From contig JAVYIG010000311.1 of assembly GCA_035222895.1 (NCBI GenBank), positions 184,501-248,500 of the forward strand: a DNA stretch of 64,000 nt, read 5' to 3'. The notes below the pieces were generated by a model that was not told where the DNA came from, searched no databases, and saw nothing but the letters and a program-made list of their open reading frames with translations. Every line of letters starts with the position of its first letter. Within the stretch, counting starts at the first letter, position 1. The position numbers and the translations under genes were made by a program. This DNA is from Strongylocentrotus droebachiensis (Eukaryota; Echinodermata; Echinoidea; Camarodonta; Strongylocentrotidae). This document shows, piece by piece, positions 38,021 through 52,800 of this stretch.

Positions 38021-38715
38021 TATATATGTATGAATACATTTCATGAGCCATTTTTAAGTACTTTGAAATTCATCGCTGGAAGTCACACAATCTGGAAAAG
38101 AAGAATGTTTTTTCCTTTGCAAAGTAATGCACATGTATAAGTACTTGTCAATTTTTGTTTTAAATACTGGCCTTTTCTATAGAATACACCTACAATGTAG
38201 ATAACAAGGTGACCGAGATACATTTGAAACGATTAATAAAATACATCTAACATAAAAAAGAAATTTAACTGAATACACCAGGTTGCGTAGATATGTCAGA
38301 TGTGTGCAGCTCCATCAGGTAATGTACATGTATTTTTCCACACGATAGATTATAGAATGAAGATGACTGCATATGTTGGAGTGAGATGACGAATAAATGA
38401 AACAAATAAATATGAAATTAAAGATAATTTTCCAATAAAATGATCCGGATCCTTTTGTCTGTCTTTATCGTTAATAAAGAAAGTGAAATAAGGAGAAATT
38501 AAACACTTCAATTCAGTCCACAATTTCCACTGAGTTTGCTCTGCAGAACTTTAAGGTTACACACATATTGTAGGCCATTATATACCACAAATAATATCAA
38601 ACTCCCTGTATTACAATAAGATTTGATTTTAAAAGACACCCTTGCAACTATCTCTTGAGAAGCAAAACGCTATTACATGTACGTCAAATTTCTGGTCAAA
38701 AAAATGAAACATTAA

Positions 38716-38932
38716 GCAGAAGGGCGTTGGCACTAAATAGCCTCAAACTTTTATAAAACTGACTTATTTCTGAAAAAAAATTGTGGCTGTGTTATACTAT
38801 AACATTTCTATTAGTCTTTTAGGTTTTATACCAATTTTCCGGACGGAAAGCAGTTTAAATATTAAACAAATCTTTAAATGTGAATAATTCGAAAAGTAGT
38901 TTCGAGTCGCTTGCACGCTAACGCCCTTCTGC
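38716..38932. mobile_element. 217-bp TIR element (GCAGAAGGGCGTT ends)
   Basis: GCAGAAGGGCGTTGGC at 38716 and the reverse complement GCTAACGCCCTTCTGC ending at 38932. A similar end (TGCCCTTCTGGC) stands alone at 39911. No target duplication is obvious and no coding content. Confidence 0.55.
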
Positions 38933-40692
38933 CACCCGGCCAACGGTTAACACATTCCCTAACATTAAAAATTACATTAAAATTAATAAATAACTTAGTG
39001 CAGCAGGTTAGAAAAAAAAGAATATAATAAAACCACAAGTAAATAATAATACTTAGTAATAATAATTAATTAATTAATAATAATTAGTTTTTGTACATTT
39101 TGATCGTGTTAGTCTCGTAGGTAGTTGATTGTACAATGCATACCGGTACATAATTTCATCAAATCATAACTAACTTTATTATATTTCAGAGATAACGGTT
39201 GCTCTCTCAAGACTCGTTCATATATGACACTGCAAAACAGCTGCATATTTTTTAAATCTTATGACACAAGGGTTGTAAACTTATTTCTGTATCTTATAAC
39301 ACTGGGCTCTGTGAATACGTGCAAGTCCATAGTTCGGTGCAGTTGCATATCATTTACATGTAAAAAAGCACAGCACAACTTTTTTTGTGACGGTTTACCG
39401 CCACATATCTGAACAAGCCTTAAATGGGACATTTCTCCCTCCGTGAAGGCACCATGAGATAACAACATGTAGGGGTACTACCTCAAAAGAACATAGAGGT
39501 TTCCAACAATACCAGTTCATAACCTTTAATAGTAATAAATAAGGTCAGGCTCACCCGAACAATTCCTTTAAAAAAATGTAGGAAAGTGTAATGTTTGGAA
39601 AATAATTTGAAAGAGAAAGCAAATAACATATATGTAGATTTCAAGAAGAGATATCAATGAGTTGATCTTTTGCAGTCTAAATACCACAATCAATTCCAAA
39701 TAGTACTTGTAAAATTTGATAAATTACATGTTTAGAAAAAAAATACCAGTTCATAACCTTTAATAATAATAAATGTTTAAAAAAGGTAGCAAAGTGGTTT
39801 TCGAAGTGGTTCATGATTTTCAACAATTATGCTTTGAACGTTTCGGACGGCTCTCTTCGTGCCACTTCATTTCTTTAAGCCACAGTAACTAACTTAATAA
39901 CACACAATTAATGCCCTTCTGGCTCTGAACAGATAGTACTTACATTGTAGCAATGCATTTAAAAACATGATTCACAGACCTCGTGAATATGACACAAGTA
40001 ACTGTATGTACACATAAAAAATTGAGCAAAAACAAAGAGCGTTCTATTGAAAGTATTTCATTGCACAAAATATGTGCATGTAGCTAAAAACCAGGATTAA
40101 ATATGCAGGGCAATGGTTACAAACAATAAAATAGGATACAAATGGATAGTGCGTTGGCTTGATTTGCTGGCTCCAAGCAAAGCGCTGAGATCAATGAGCC
40201 TGGCGCCATCATTAAGGATCTATCCGCTCTTGTTGAGGTTGTTTATGCACCTATTGTACGGAGGCTGAAGGCTATATACAATGGATGCATACAGCAGTGC
40301 GGATATATCATATAATGAACTCAATTGCATGCATCATAATAGTCCCTAAAGGATATTGGGGAAAAATACAAAGTAAAATTTGGTATACCGGTACTGCTTT
40401 TCAAACTGGGAATCTTCTCTATGTTTTTTCATGCAAATTTTACTAGCACACTTTCATTTCAGTTTTCCTGTTTCTTACATATGTCATTTAAAAAGTACAA
40501 AATTGAAAGCATTTTGCAGGAATAATAATACAGGAATTTTAAATATAAGAAAATAGTAATAAAAAACTATACAGATTGTTTGTCGTAGTTATACATGGAG
40601 TTTACAAGCTACTTTGTACAATTTACAACACATAAAATATATAAGTATATAAATATATTCTGCTGAATTAAATAACTTGGAGAATTTTATAA
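38933..40692. other. AT-rich region, presumed 3' UTR / intergenic DNA of the host gene
   Basis: Directly downstream (minus sense) of the stop codon at 40693-40695. Contains repeated ACCAGTTCATAACCTTTAAT at 39501 and 39745 and a tRNA-SINE-like string at 40150-40210, but no gene. The poly(A) site could not be fixed. Confidence 0.4.
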
Positions 40693-40829
40693 TCATAAAA
40701 CTGGCCGAGGCACGTTGATTTGTATGTCAGGATATGAGTTGCATAAGCTGAGCAGTCTGCTGCCCTCTATGGTGAGGACTAGCGTGTCTCCTTTTGCTGT
40801 GAGCTTGATCTTTTCTGCTTCGGGAAGAT
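40693..40829 (-). CDS. Host gene last coding exon
   Basis: Residues 446-490: YLPEAEKIKLTAKGDTLVLT, IEGSRLLSLCNSYPDIQINV and PRPVL, then TGA at 40693-40695. Acceptor CTTTGATAG at 40830-40838. Looks like a small beta-rich end. Confidence 0.82.
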
Positions 40830-43800
40830 CTATCAAAGCAAACATAAAAAGAATGCATGAAAATCATGTTCATGAGCAAGGGGTGTTGGGTGTTTCACAA
40901 AACTTGTCATCAGTGACATGTGACAGTTTTTGTTATAAGCTACTGAAATCCTTGCTTCTGATTGGTTATCAGCAGATTTGTCACTGATTTTTGTCATTTG
41001 TCATTGAAAAAAGGCTTTGTGAAACGGGTCCCAGATCTATACAATAACAACAACAACAACAAACATTTATATTTGTTGTTGTATTTTAAATACATGTAGA
41101 ATGGCCTTTTTGCAGTAAAGAGAATTTCATGCAGGATTGTTTAAAAAAAAAAGTAAATATATAAACTGTAGGTAAAATGTATAAAATAAAAACAATTCTG
41201 TGTGTACATGAATGGGAAGTGGGGTGAAAAAGTAGCTGTTTGCTACAAAAACTCAACTCGGATATGTTATCTCATGGGGAATTCAACACCATATGAGTGT
41301 TTAACCAAAATACTTTTTTTTGCTAATCGCCTTCACTTTTAGGACCAAAAGGCCTTACATGTATGTAATGCTTGACTTTTACAAGCCGATAGCCTGTCAG
41401 ATTATCAAGATATTTATGATTGGAAATCGAAATCAAATTTTGCGTTTTCATAACACTACAGTCTATTGGGGAAAACGGGTATGGTAAAGCCAGTCTCTCA
41501 AAGATTTTTACTTTTTTGAGGCACTTCTTGATTGTTTTGACGCGCAATGTTTTTAGGGCTTCAATATTACACCATATCACAGACACTGATAACACGTAGG
41601 GTCGTGCATCTCAGATGGTAACATCTCAAATGAAAACATTGTTAAACGATGCCTTTAAATACATGTAGAATGGCCTTTTTGCAGTAAAGAGAATTTCATG
41701 TAGGATTGTTTAAAAAAAAGAGTAAATATATAAACTGTAGGTCAAATGTACAAAATAAAAATACCATGCAGTTACGTGTATGCACAGACATGGACACTCT
41801 AGCCATACTTACAAATAATGCTCTTTTCTGCAAAGGTAAAGTTGTCGATGCCAACCACTGCCATTTCTCCTTTCAATGGCATCAGGAAGACATCATTCTC
41901 TGTGAAAGATAAATCGTCCCAATCACAGATATCAATATTTGCTTGTTTTAAATCTTATTTTAAAGGGGAAGTCGAATCAACTGGTATTGATGAAGGCAGA
42001 AAAATGAGGGAAACAAATTAGAGAAAGCTTTAACCATATCTGATAAAAAGTAGGAAAGTTATGAATTTTGGAAGTTGTCATCAGTGAAACACAAATTGGC
42101 AACACTGTGACGTATCTTGCGAGATCCTCTCCTATTATTTTCTTAGTTATTGATGAAGGAATAAATTGGCTTCATACAAGGGTTGTATAGAAACATAATT
42201 GCAATAATTATATTTAGGTTGCATAGTGATAATTGTATGAAAGATTGTTTTTTGGGGGAAAATGAAAATTGATTACTTTTCAAGTACAGAGCAAATGGGG
42301 ACCTTGCAAGGTCGCAATTTGTGTTCGATTGCCTGCAACTTCAACAAATTCAATTCAATTCAAATGACATCTATTTTCTTCCAAATAACATGAAAACAAC
42401 ATCTGTCAAACATCATCCAAAAAGGATGTACGATTACATGTACTCTGAACATTACAACTGTTATTATCACAATTTATTTATATCTTTTTTTTAAACTTTA
42501 ACACAAAACAAAGAAATACAAATTGAGGGGTCAGTGACACAAAGACGTAACTCCATTTTTGGCCAAAATGAGTATTTGATATCAAAATGTTCAGAAAAAT
42601 GTGGGCTTTCCACGAAACACAAAGACTGAACTCCACCCAACACCCTATTGAAGTCAATGGCTAGTGAAACATAGACTTAACTCCTTAAGGCCCAAGTGCT
42701 CACGGACACGTAAACCACTTTTTCTCAAAATGATTGAAAATGGAGTTACGTCATTCTGAGGAAGCTTTCTTTACCTGATATGAAGTTAGAAGCAGTTGCT
42801 CCTTGTATGGCCTTGGAGGCTGAGGAGCCGGCCTGGACAGCGTTCTTCTGAGATCCTTTGTTTGCTTGGTCTGCTTTCCTGGCTTGGAGGGCCTTCTTCA
42901 GCTTGGTAGGGTTCTCTGGCCCATCTGAAAAGTTGAAAAATGGAACTCTTTTGAACAATAATAATAATAAAATTCCACTTGTATATAGCGCTTAATACAA
43001 TGTCTCTAAGCGCTTTACAGATATACTATTACCCCGGTCATTGGATTCAATACTTGCCAGCACACTGTGTGCACAATCTCCACTGTTACTTGACGCTCAA
43101 CACTGTTTGACCAACAATGACGGTTGCATCCTCCTGGGTACCCATTTAACACCTGGGTGGAGAGTAGCAGGTGCAGGTTAATATCTTGCCAAAGGATATT
43201 AGAAAATGGAACTCTTTTGAACAACAGGGTGGTGTTTCACAAAGACTAAGATTGACTTTAAGTTGGACTTATCTATGGCAGGCTATTCATGCCACTGTTT
43301 GCTCTCACCATTATGATCTTTAGACAATACAGTCAAACCCATGCAATCATACATGTTTATATCATTCAGTAATAAAAAAGATTTTTTTTTTTTTCCTACC
43401 TGCTTTAGTGACCACCTGTCTACAAAGACCACCTACAGTATCTACAGGCCACATTTGTTGTTTCCCTTGAAAATGGTTTCTCATTGAAACATGTACTAAA
43501 GGAACCTGTCTACAAAGACCACCTCTCTACAAAGGCCACTTTTTGTGTTTCCCTTGGATGGTCGCTATAAGCGGGTTTGACTGTATTTTTTCCTTCAATA
43601 AAGAATTACTATGTGACCATAATTTGTACGTCACTTGAGAGACCAATGCAAGCATATGGTGAGAGCAAGCAGTGGCATGAACGGCCTGCCATAGTTAATT
43701 CCTTGAAATGCTAAAGCACCATGATGACAGCCATGCTGAGGTACTAATTATGGAGTGCCAGGAGTGTCAAGTCTGACAGACATGAGCGCTATACAAGAAC

Positions 43801-46800
43801 CAACTAGCATCATTATTATTATACAGTCAAACCTGCTTTAGTGACCACCTGTCTACAAAGACCACATTTTTTGTTTCCCTCAAAAAAGTTTTCTCATTGA
43901 ATCATGTACTATAGGCACCTGTACTTAAAGACCACCTGCCTATAAAGACCACTTTTCTTGTCTCCCTTGGGTGGTCTTTATAGACAGGATTCACTGTTAT
44001 GTATTCATGTACCCCCGGGTAGAGAGAGGCAGACTTACCCACAATGACAGCTTTGTCTTCATACGCTTTAGCTCTGAAAAACATTGCAACGTTGTAGACG
44101 AAGACCAAAGAAGCCCTGGAAAACATCTCCAACCTTGACAACGTATCGACGAGAACCTAGAGAGAGAGAGAGTAGATATGAGGAAAAAACATTATGATAC
44201 ACTTCAAATATTCAAATTCAATAAATGCAAAATTCAATGTACCAGTTTTATTTATATACAACATCATGCATGTGTATGCATGAGTACATATACGACCTAT
44301 ACGCACCTGTCGTATGCAGTCATCAGGCTGGTTATAATTGATGCATATGGATGATTCCATAAATTTGGGACCCACTTTGTGACATTTTTGGTGTCCGCTT
44401 ACATAAGGAACCCACACGTATTTGTGGCTCTGAGTAAAGACTTAAATAGTGGAGTGGGATTGTAAAGTGATTTCCAAGCATATAATTGCATCCTCATACC
44501 TAGAATCACTTAACAATCATACTCCACTATTTAAGTCTTTACTCAGAGCCACAAATACATGTGGGTTCTTTATGTAAGCAGGACACCAAATATGTCACAA
44601 AGTGTGTCATTAATTTATGGAATTACCCATATACAGCCTGAATAAGAGCGCTAGATCATTTCATTAACAAATGAAAGCATGCATCATTTATTTTATACAG
44701 CGTAACGCAGGACCTACATGTAGATCCTTGTTGTTTAATTGATAAATCAAGGGAGTCATTTTTAGATTGCTCTATGTCATTATCAATGTCAATTAAATCC
44801 CATGCACTTTACATAGTACAGTAAAATTTCAAGAGATAATTACAATTGCAAATATGGACTTAATGGTTATTGATTTAAGTGGGAAAATGCAAAATATACA
44901 AGATAATAAGCAAATAATTAACACATTATATTGAAGTTCAAAGTCCATACAAATTAAAAAATAATAATTATAGAGAAATATATGACAATAATAAAGTAAT
45001 AAATGTGACTGAACCAAACATGAATTTGTTTTCTTCTATAATAGAATCATCTTTATTTAATATTGCTCTCAACTTTGCAAAAACATAAAACATATATATA
45101 TATATAATACATACATGTACATATTATAAAAAATAGAATTAAAAAAAAAATATATATATAAACATGAATATTGATATGAATGCAAAGCATGAACTTACAG
45201 GTAGGAGTACTTCAGCTTTCATTCTATCAGACAACAGCCTCTGATAGCCTAGTCTTGACTCCCAGACTTTTGCTCGCTTCTCAAAATCATACCCTGCCTC
45301 AACTTTGAACTGAATACAAAGAGAAAGGATAAATACAATAATTTAACTCAGTGCCATGGGCAACAAGTCAATATCTAGATTGTATATGACATGGCATGAA
45401 CTCCTGAAAGAAAGCCAGGGTAATAATATTCAATTCAATTAAATTAGTATTTATTTCATTTCCAACAGAAAGATAAACAAAAGAATTACAGATATTATTA
45501 CAGAAAGTATGAAGAAAAGAAAATGATTGCAGGGCCCTCAGGGAGAACAGTATTAATACTGAAGAGGCTACCCTGGGTACACAAGACATACCATCATTAT
45601 TCTTATTATTATTATTATTATTATAACACACAATGGTATTAGCAACATGAAGTTCAATTTCATAGAGCACTCAGCAGGGCTCCCAGTGATTCATGAAAAC
45701 AAAATTTTCTGACTTTTTCCCAGATTTTCAAAAATTGAATGATTTTTATTTCACTCCACAGCAGACAATGTACACATTAAAAAAACAAAAACATAGGCGA
45801 TCATCCAATGAATATGCGATTATGACAAGAGACAAGTTATACAAATTATGTCTACTTTTTGGGGGGTGGGAAGGGGGGGGGGAGTAATGAAATTCACTGA
45901 TTTTCCCCTGATTTGAGAGACTTTGCTCATGCTCCCTGACATTTCTCTAAATGGAGATTTTAAAAGAAGCAACTTGTTTTTCAGTTATTCTCTGATTTCT
46001 AGGATAGACGCGAATCCTGATAAATGGCAGTTGCATTCCATTCTCAAAATATATCATTTCAAAAGCCTGTCATATAAATGTAAAATTTTGAATCGCGACG
46101 TTAAAATAGCATACTTGGACTTTAACTTTGTTGGAATTATTTTGTACGGTAGATTTCTTTGTCCGAATGGATAAATGTATCATTCAACAGAAATGTCATA
46201 AACATGTAAAATAAGTGACCAGGGGGGTGTTTCACAAAGACTAAGATTGAATATAAGTTGGAATTAACTATAGCAGGCCGTTCATGCCACTGTTTGCTCT
46301 CATCATTTACTGGCATTGATCTCTCAATAGACGTACAAACCGTGGTCACAAATCTACAGAATTTACATGTTTTGTTAGTTCATTAGTGAAAGAAAAAATA
46401 GTATCTAAAGATCATAATTGAGAGACCGATGATGAGAGCAACCAGTGGCATGAATGGCCTGCCAAAGTTGAGTCCAACTTACAGTCGATCTTAGCCTTTG
46501 TGAAACTACCCCCCATGTTATACAAATTATAAATACTATACTTAAGACTCACTTTGTTGGTGATGTTTTGAATGGTAGATTTCTTGATCCTAATGGCTTG
46601 GCAAGGGCCTATAGCACGGGCCGCACATGTGTTATCAATACTGGTGAAGAGACCTAGAATATAAGGACGAACAACAACAGATTATAAGTGAATATGTGTA
46701 GTAAATACTGAATACTAAAACTCTACTATGACTAGTGAGTTAAATGTACAGCAATAAGCACAAGCTGCATGACTTTTTTTGGTAAAGAAATTAAACCATC

Positions 46801-49800
46801 TTTAAAGGGGAGGTATATGAATAAAAGCAGAAAAATGTGGGAAACAAATTAGTGACAATTTGATCAATATCCAATTAAAAATAGGAAAGTTAAGAATGTT
46901 TAAAGTTGTCATCCATGAAACACAAATCGGCAACATTGTGATTTATGATTTAACACTCCACTAGGGAAAATAGTGATTTCTGACTTTTCATTTGTGATTT
47001 AATTTTACTCAAAATTTCTCTGACCTGTTCCTCCAATTTTCTTGCTTCTTTCAAAACCAACTCAATATCAGGGTGGACTTCCCCTTTAAATGGTTTAAAG
47101 CAGAAAAAACTGTTAGAAGCTGGAATGGATGAGACTGAGACCCCGTTCTCACTCACTTTGAGAGCGCTCCAAGTTAGACCGCTCCAGAGGAACGGGTCTT
47201 GAGGAACGGTTTGCGAGCGTTCACACTCCGAGCAGTTTTTATGGCTCAAACCGCTCCACGAGTCAAAGTGGTCTTGTTGCTATGGCAGCTCAGGTAGGCG
47301 GGTCAATTTTTTCGCGCGCGGAATCCAAACCGTATGTAACGTACTACATGTTTCGCACGCAACGTCACTAGCTCACTTCCGCTCAAAGTACGCTTTCCGT
47401 TCACATTGCACGTTAGAGCTCTCTGGAGCGCTCTTAATAAGACCCGCTCCTCAAGACCACCTCGGAAGGTGGACTTCTGGAGCGGTCCAGAAGTCCGCTT
47501 CCTGGACCACTTTGAGCGTTCTCACTCACCTAAGAACCGCTCCTGAGGAGCGGGTCTTAGTTAGAGCGCTCGAAATTGATGGCGCCTCACAGGCAGCACG
47601 TCTTTATTTTTGAGCTCTCTCTTTACATGACCTTGCACAGTATTTTCATCGCTTTTCCTACATCTTTAAGTCTCAGATGCTGAGTATTCTACTACTGTAT
47701 ATGAACTGATATATCTGGACCATGTAAGTTATGTAAAAGATTGTTTATCAACGTTTATGAGTGTTTTGACTTTTTTTGGTGTACGTCATTGACTTTATAC
47801 ATTGTACTCTACATTGTACAGTACATTCACATTTCGCGCTGGTCACTCAGCCTTGAACATGTTGAAAAGACAATGGACGTATGTGAATAGCGTGTTGTTG
47901 TGTGAACGCTATCATGTGGAATGCAGCATTCGTTCGCCTATTGCCTGTGTGTATTCGCCTAGGGGTATATTTCCTATATGAACACTACGTAGCAACACAA
48001 AGTAATTTACCCTACTCCACATCTAGTAAAGTATGCCTTCGCCATCTTAAGTACCTTAAGCATCCAATACTTTACTATACCAATGGCGAGTCTTCCTTCC
48101 AGATTGAACTCCTTTCATGCGGTGATATCAACCCCAACCCGGGCCCTTCATTAGATTTTCGTCATGACAACCACGGCAACAAGGATTCTTTTATCCGATA
48201 CTCAATTTCCGAACTTTACAATTTGCGACCGTTATGTAACAGTAACAGTGTTCTTACTCAAACACGGAAACTCATCAAAGATCTGGGAATTTCTTTTAAA
48301 CATAGTACACGTCATCAAGGAAAACGGGGAGGCATCAGAAAGCAACGCCATCGCTCTTTTCCAATTTCAATTCCGGTTCGCATCCGACCTCGACTACCGC
48401 CACGACGTTGTAGAGAGGAATCTTTACCTGCCTGCTTGATTAAAGTTGACGTAATACCACAGTCATGCATTTCGCCTAAAAAGTATGATACTCCAGTTGT
48501 CCTTTTATCTAATTGCAGATCTCTAAGGAATAAATATGAGGATTTAGTTGTAGTGGCTGATGTCAATAATGTTGATGCCATAGCTGTCACCGAAACATGG
48601 TTCAATCATGATATCCCACTGGAAATGTTTACAGTGCCAGGTTTTTCGCTATTCTCCAAACCGAGGGAAGACCGTTCAGGTGGAGGGGTAGCCCTTTACG
48701 CCAAACATTATCTTCAGGCAAGCATCCTTGACGTCCCGGTACCTGACGGAGTTGAAGCATTATGGATACACATGAGGCCACCACGGTTACCGCGAATTGT
48801 AGCTAGCCTGATAGTCTGTGTCATCTACATCCCTCCGAGAACCCCTAATGCACAACTTTATACTGATCATCTATTTACTGCAATTGACAGCCTGCTTGTT
48901 AGATACCCTGAAGCTGGCATCTCAATTTTAGGGGATTTTAACGATTTCGACACCCAGCCAATCTTAAACATTGGTGGCTTTAAACAAGTTGTTACTCAAG
49001 CTACAAGGGGTGAGAACATTCTGGACAAAATAATAACTAATAATAGTTCTTTGTATAAAGAGGTTAATATTTTGGCTCCTATTAGTACAAGTGATCATAA
49101 TTGTGTTATATGGTTGCCTCGTAACAGGTCTGATTACAAACAGAAAAAGTTTAAATCGAAGAAGGTCATCCGCCCACTAAAGAGTAGTGGGATGCGAAGT
49201 TTCGGCAATTGGATTGTTCATTATGACTGGGATAATGTTTACTGTGAAAATGACATACATAACAAATGCCAAGTGTTTATAGATACAGTACAATATCATT
49301 TGAATATGTTTTTACCAGCTAAAGAGATTCAGTGTTATGAAATTGATAAACCATGGGTAACAGCAAGAGTTAAAACTATCATCCACCAGCGACAATTGGC
49401 ATTTCACAGAAATGACCGATCTCTTTGGCGTCTCCTTCGAAACAAAGCTAAAAGTTTGATTAAAGAACAAAAAATTAGGTATTATAATACCAGAGTACGT
49501 AATCTAAAAACAACAAATCCTGCTGGCTGGTACAAACAAATTAAAATCCTTACTAACAATAGGAAACAATCTTCACCCATTGAAATTCCAAATACTGATA
49601 CTAGCAATCCTTCAAACTTTAAGGTTATTGCTGATTGCATAAATGATCATTTTTCTTTTGTAGCAGCTGATCTTCCTTGTTTGGATAGATGTAAATTGCC
49701 TGCATTTTTACCGTCGCATTGTACATGTCCAATCATCCAGCCTTTTGAAGTATACAAGCAATTGCAGTCTCTTAATCAACGTAAAGCTGGGATTTCTGGA

Positions 49801-52800
49801 GACCTACCTGTAAGAATAATACGAGAATTTGCTTACGAATTGTGTATCCCATTGACTGACATTCTGAATGATTCGTTTCAGAGCTCTATTGTCCCCCAAC
49901 TCTGGAAACAAGCTGAAATTGTACCTATTCCTAAGTCACAACCACCCACATTGCAAAATCTACGCCCTATTTCACTTACTTCTTACTTTGCAAAACTTGC
50001 TGAATCTTTTATATGTAAATGGTTACTTGAAGATATTACCAGGCATATTGATCCCAATCAGTATGGAAATCGGCCTGGCTTAAGCACTAACCACTATTTG
50101 ATACAACTTCTTCATCAAATATATGCCAACGCGGATAAACCCAAATCTTTATCCACCATCATACTTACCGATTTTTCTAAGGCGTTTGATCGCATCGACC
50201 ATAATATTGTAATCAACAAATTGATCCATCTGCAAGTGAGGCCATGTGTAATATCATGGATACTGAGTTTCCTCGAGTTGCGTCAACAAAGGGTAAAATA
50301 TTTTGGTCAATTATCTAATTTGAAAACAATCAATGCTGGTGTTCCGCAAGGTACCAAACTTGGTCCGATTCTATTTATTGTAATGATCAATGATGCCTGT
50401 AATGATGTTAACTTACCAATTTATAAATATGTTGACGACTTAACGATTGTAGAAAGCCAAAAAGTAACATCTCAGTCTAAACTACAAAATGCAATCACTG
50501 ACCTATACCAATGGTCAGCTAAAAATAATATGACATTGAATCCGTCCAAGTGTTTTTCTATGGTTATAACATTTATGAAAAATTGTGAAGAACAAACTCC
50601 AATTTTCATTGGCGACAAAGAATTAATTTATGTTCATCAAGCCAAAGTCCTCGGAATAATTTTACAATCAAACCTAAAGTGGGATAGTCATGTATCCGAT
50701 CTCACAAAAAGGTGTAATAGGAAGTTATTTATGTTTCGTTGCCTTAAGAAGTATGGATTGCCTGTAGATGACCTTTTACTTATATATAAAGGATACATTC
50801 GTTCGATTTTAGATTATGGGGTACCGGTTTTTAATGGTAATTTAACAAAAACTCATGTATATATTTTAGAACGTATTCAGAAAAGAGCTTGCAAAATCAT
50901 TTTAGGACGTCAGTATGAAAATTATGTAGCAGCATTGGAAACGTGCAATCTATGTTCATTAGAAGCAAGACGTGAGCAGTTATGTATAGACTTTGCAAAT
51001 GCACTTGTCAAACACCCACAATTTAAAGAATGTTTACCTCTTAGACAACAAAGCACTTATTCTCTAAGATCTCAATCAAAGTTTAAACAATACCAATGTA
51101 AAACGAAACGCTTCCAGTGCAGCTCTCTTCCTTACTTTATAAATCTTCTGAATAAAATGTAATACCAATATAAATTGTATTTTTAGAATTTCACAGTCCA
51201 TGATTGAACTATGTAAATGTATTTTGATAGTTTTTATCTCAATTTTCTGCATTACTGAATATTTCTTGCCATCTCCCCTCATCTGTAATGATAAGGTATC
51301 CTTTGTCTGTCTCTTCCTCTCTTCAACCCTCTCTCCCTCTCTCTCTCTTTCCGTCTCTCTCTCTCGTCCCCCTTCTCTCTCTTTCTTTATTTCTTTCTCT
51401 CCTTTTCTCTCGTTGTCATCACTCCAACTCCTCCTCTCCTACACCTCTCCCTATCTTTTTTTTTCTTTTTTTAAACAAACATTTGAATCTGATCAATGAA
51501 TTTTTATGAAATGTCTATATGATTGCTTATTGATTTATGTCATATCTTGTGTTATTTCAATTTGAATTGCAATTGTATTGTATATAACCTTGTGAAATGG
51601 ATCGCAATTCAGCCATTGGCTGCGATGATCTTTTTAATAAAAACCATTTCTATCTATCTATCTATCCAGAGCGCTCCAACGAAGTGAGTGAGAACGGGGT
51701 CTGAGAGACTACTCTTTTTTTTACCTTCTTCACCAATCCAAAATGGCCACCTGTCAACATCAATGATTGCAATGGATTCTTTCTCTCTTGTGATCTCCAC
51801 TCTGTCAAAAAAAAACATAAAAACAGGTGAACAAAAATTTCAAATGGAAAAAAACCCAACAAATCATTATTTGACAAACTTAAAATCAGAAATCAGTAAC
51901 AACAATAGGGTTATAATAAGGATGATACTATTCAATTGAGTAACCATTAGACATCTTCCTTGCAATAATTCTACAAATACAAAGACATCATGGCAAGTAT
52001 CAAGCATATCAACTTTTTTCCAGGTTTAAATAGCTATAGTTGGTATAGTATGTGAATTCATGAAAAACACTCTTTATCAGTAAATTACCATAAATTTGAA
52101 ATAAAGAAACTAACAATGTTTCGTTCTAAAATAAATTTTTCATTTTCATTTCAACAATTTTGTTTTTCCTTTTATTAATTTTAATAGTTTCATAGAACTT
52201 GGCGGAAATACATTGCAAGTGGTTGACACTTGATACTCCGTAAACCAAATTATTACAGATTTAATTCAGTCCCTTATTTCAAATATAATAATAACAACAT
52301 AAAAAATAACAACATCAACAACAACAATGATTATCTAGATTTATATAGCTCTTAATACGAAATACCATTTCTAAGAGCTTTACAGATATTATTAACCCTC
52401 TAACTGGATTCATTCACGCACAATGTGCACCATTTCCACTCCCTGGGGAGTAGTCTTACCATAAGGTCACCATGAGCCTGAGGGCATATGGAAATGACTA
52501 TCATAAAGGCTGTTGTCATGCTACCAGGCCCCCATTACCCTCCTGGGTAGGGAGTGGCAAATATACATTAATGAATCGCCAAAGGACATAAGTAGCATGT
52601 CCGGGATCGATCCCACATCCTTTCTATTTCACGTCAAGTGCTTAAAGGTATAGGCCAGTTCTGGTCATGCGATTGCATTGTGAAAGAAACGTTGTGGAAT
52701 CGATCGGAAAAGGTTGATCATCCAGCATATAAGTATTGGAAATTTGGAATCATCAAAATGATAACAAATATGGCCCAGTCTTGGTAAAGTTACAAGCACT

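Larger units (their letters stand above)
47139..51704. mobile_element. TIR element (about 470 bp) split by a LINE
   Basis: Left arm AGACCCCGTTCTCACTCACTT at 47139-47159; right arm its exact complement at 51684-51704. Between them, apart from the LINE at 47572-51667, lies GC-rich sequence full of GAGCGCTC, GGAGCGG and ACCGCTCC words that form short inverted repeats. No coding content. Its own target duplication is not certain. Confidence 0.68.

Noticed and set aside
40140-40330. A tRNA-derived SINE
   Set aside because: One A-box-like string, but no convincing B box, tail or target duplication.
51200-51509. Ser/Leu-rich frames after the LINE ORF
   Set aside because: CT-rich 3' UTR of the LINE; no protein-like pattern.
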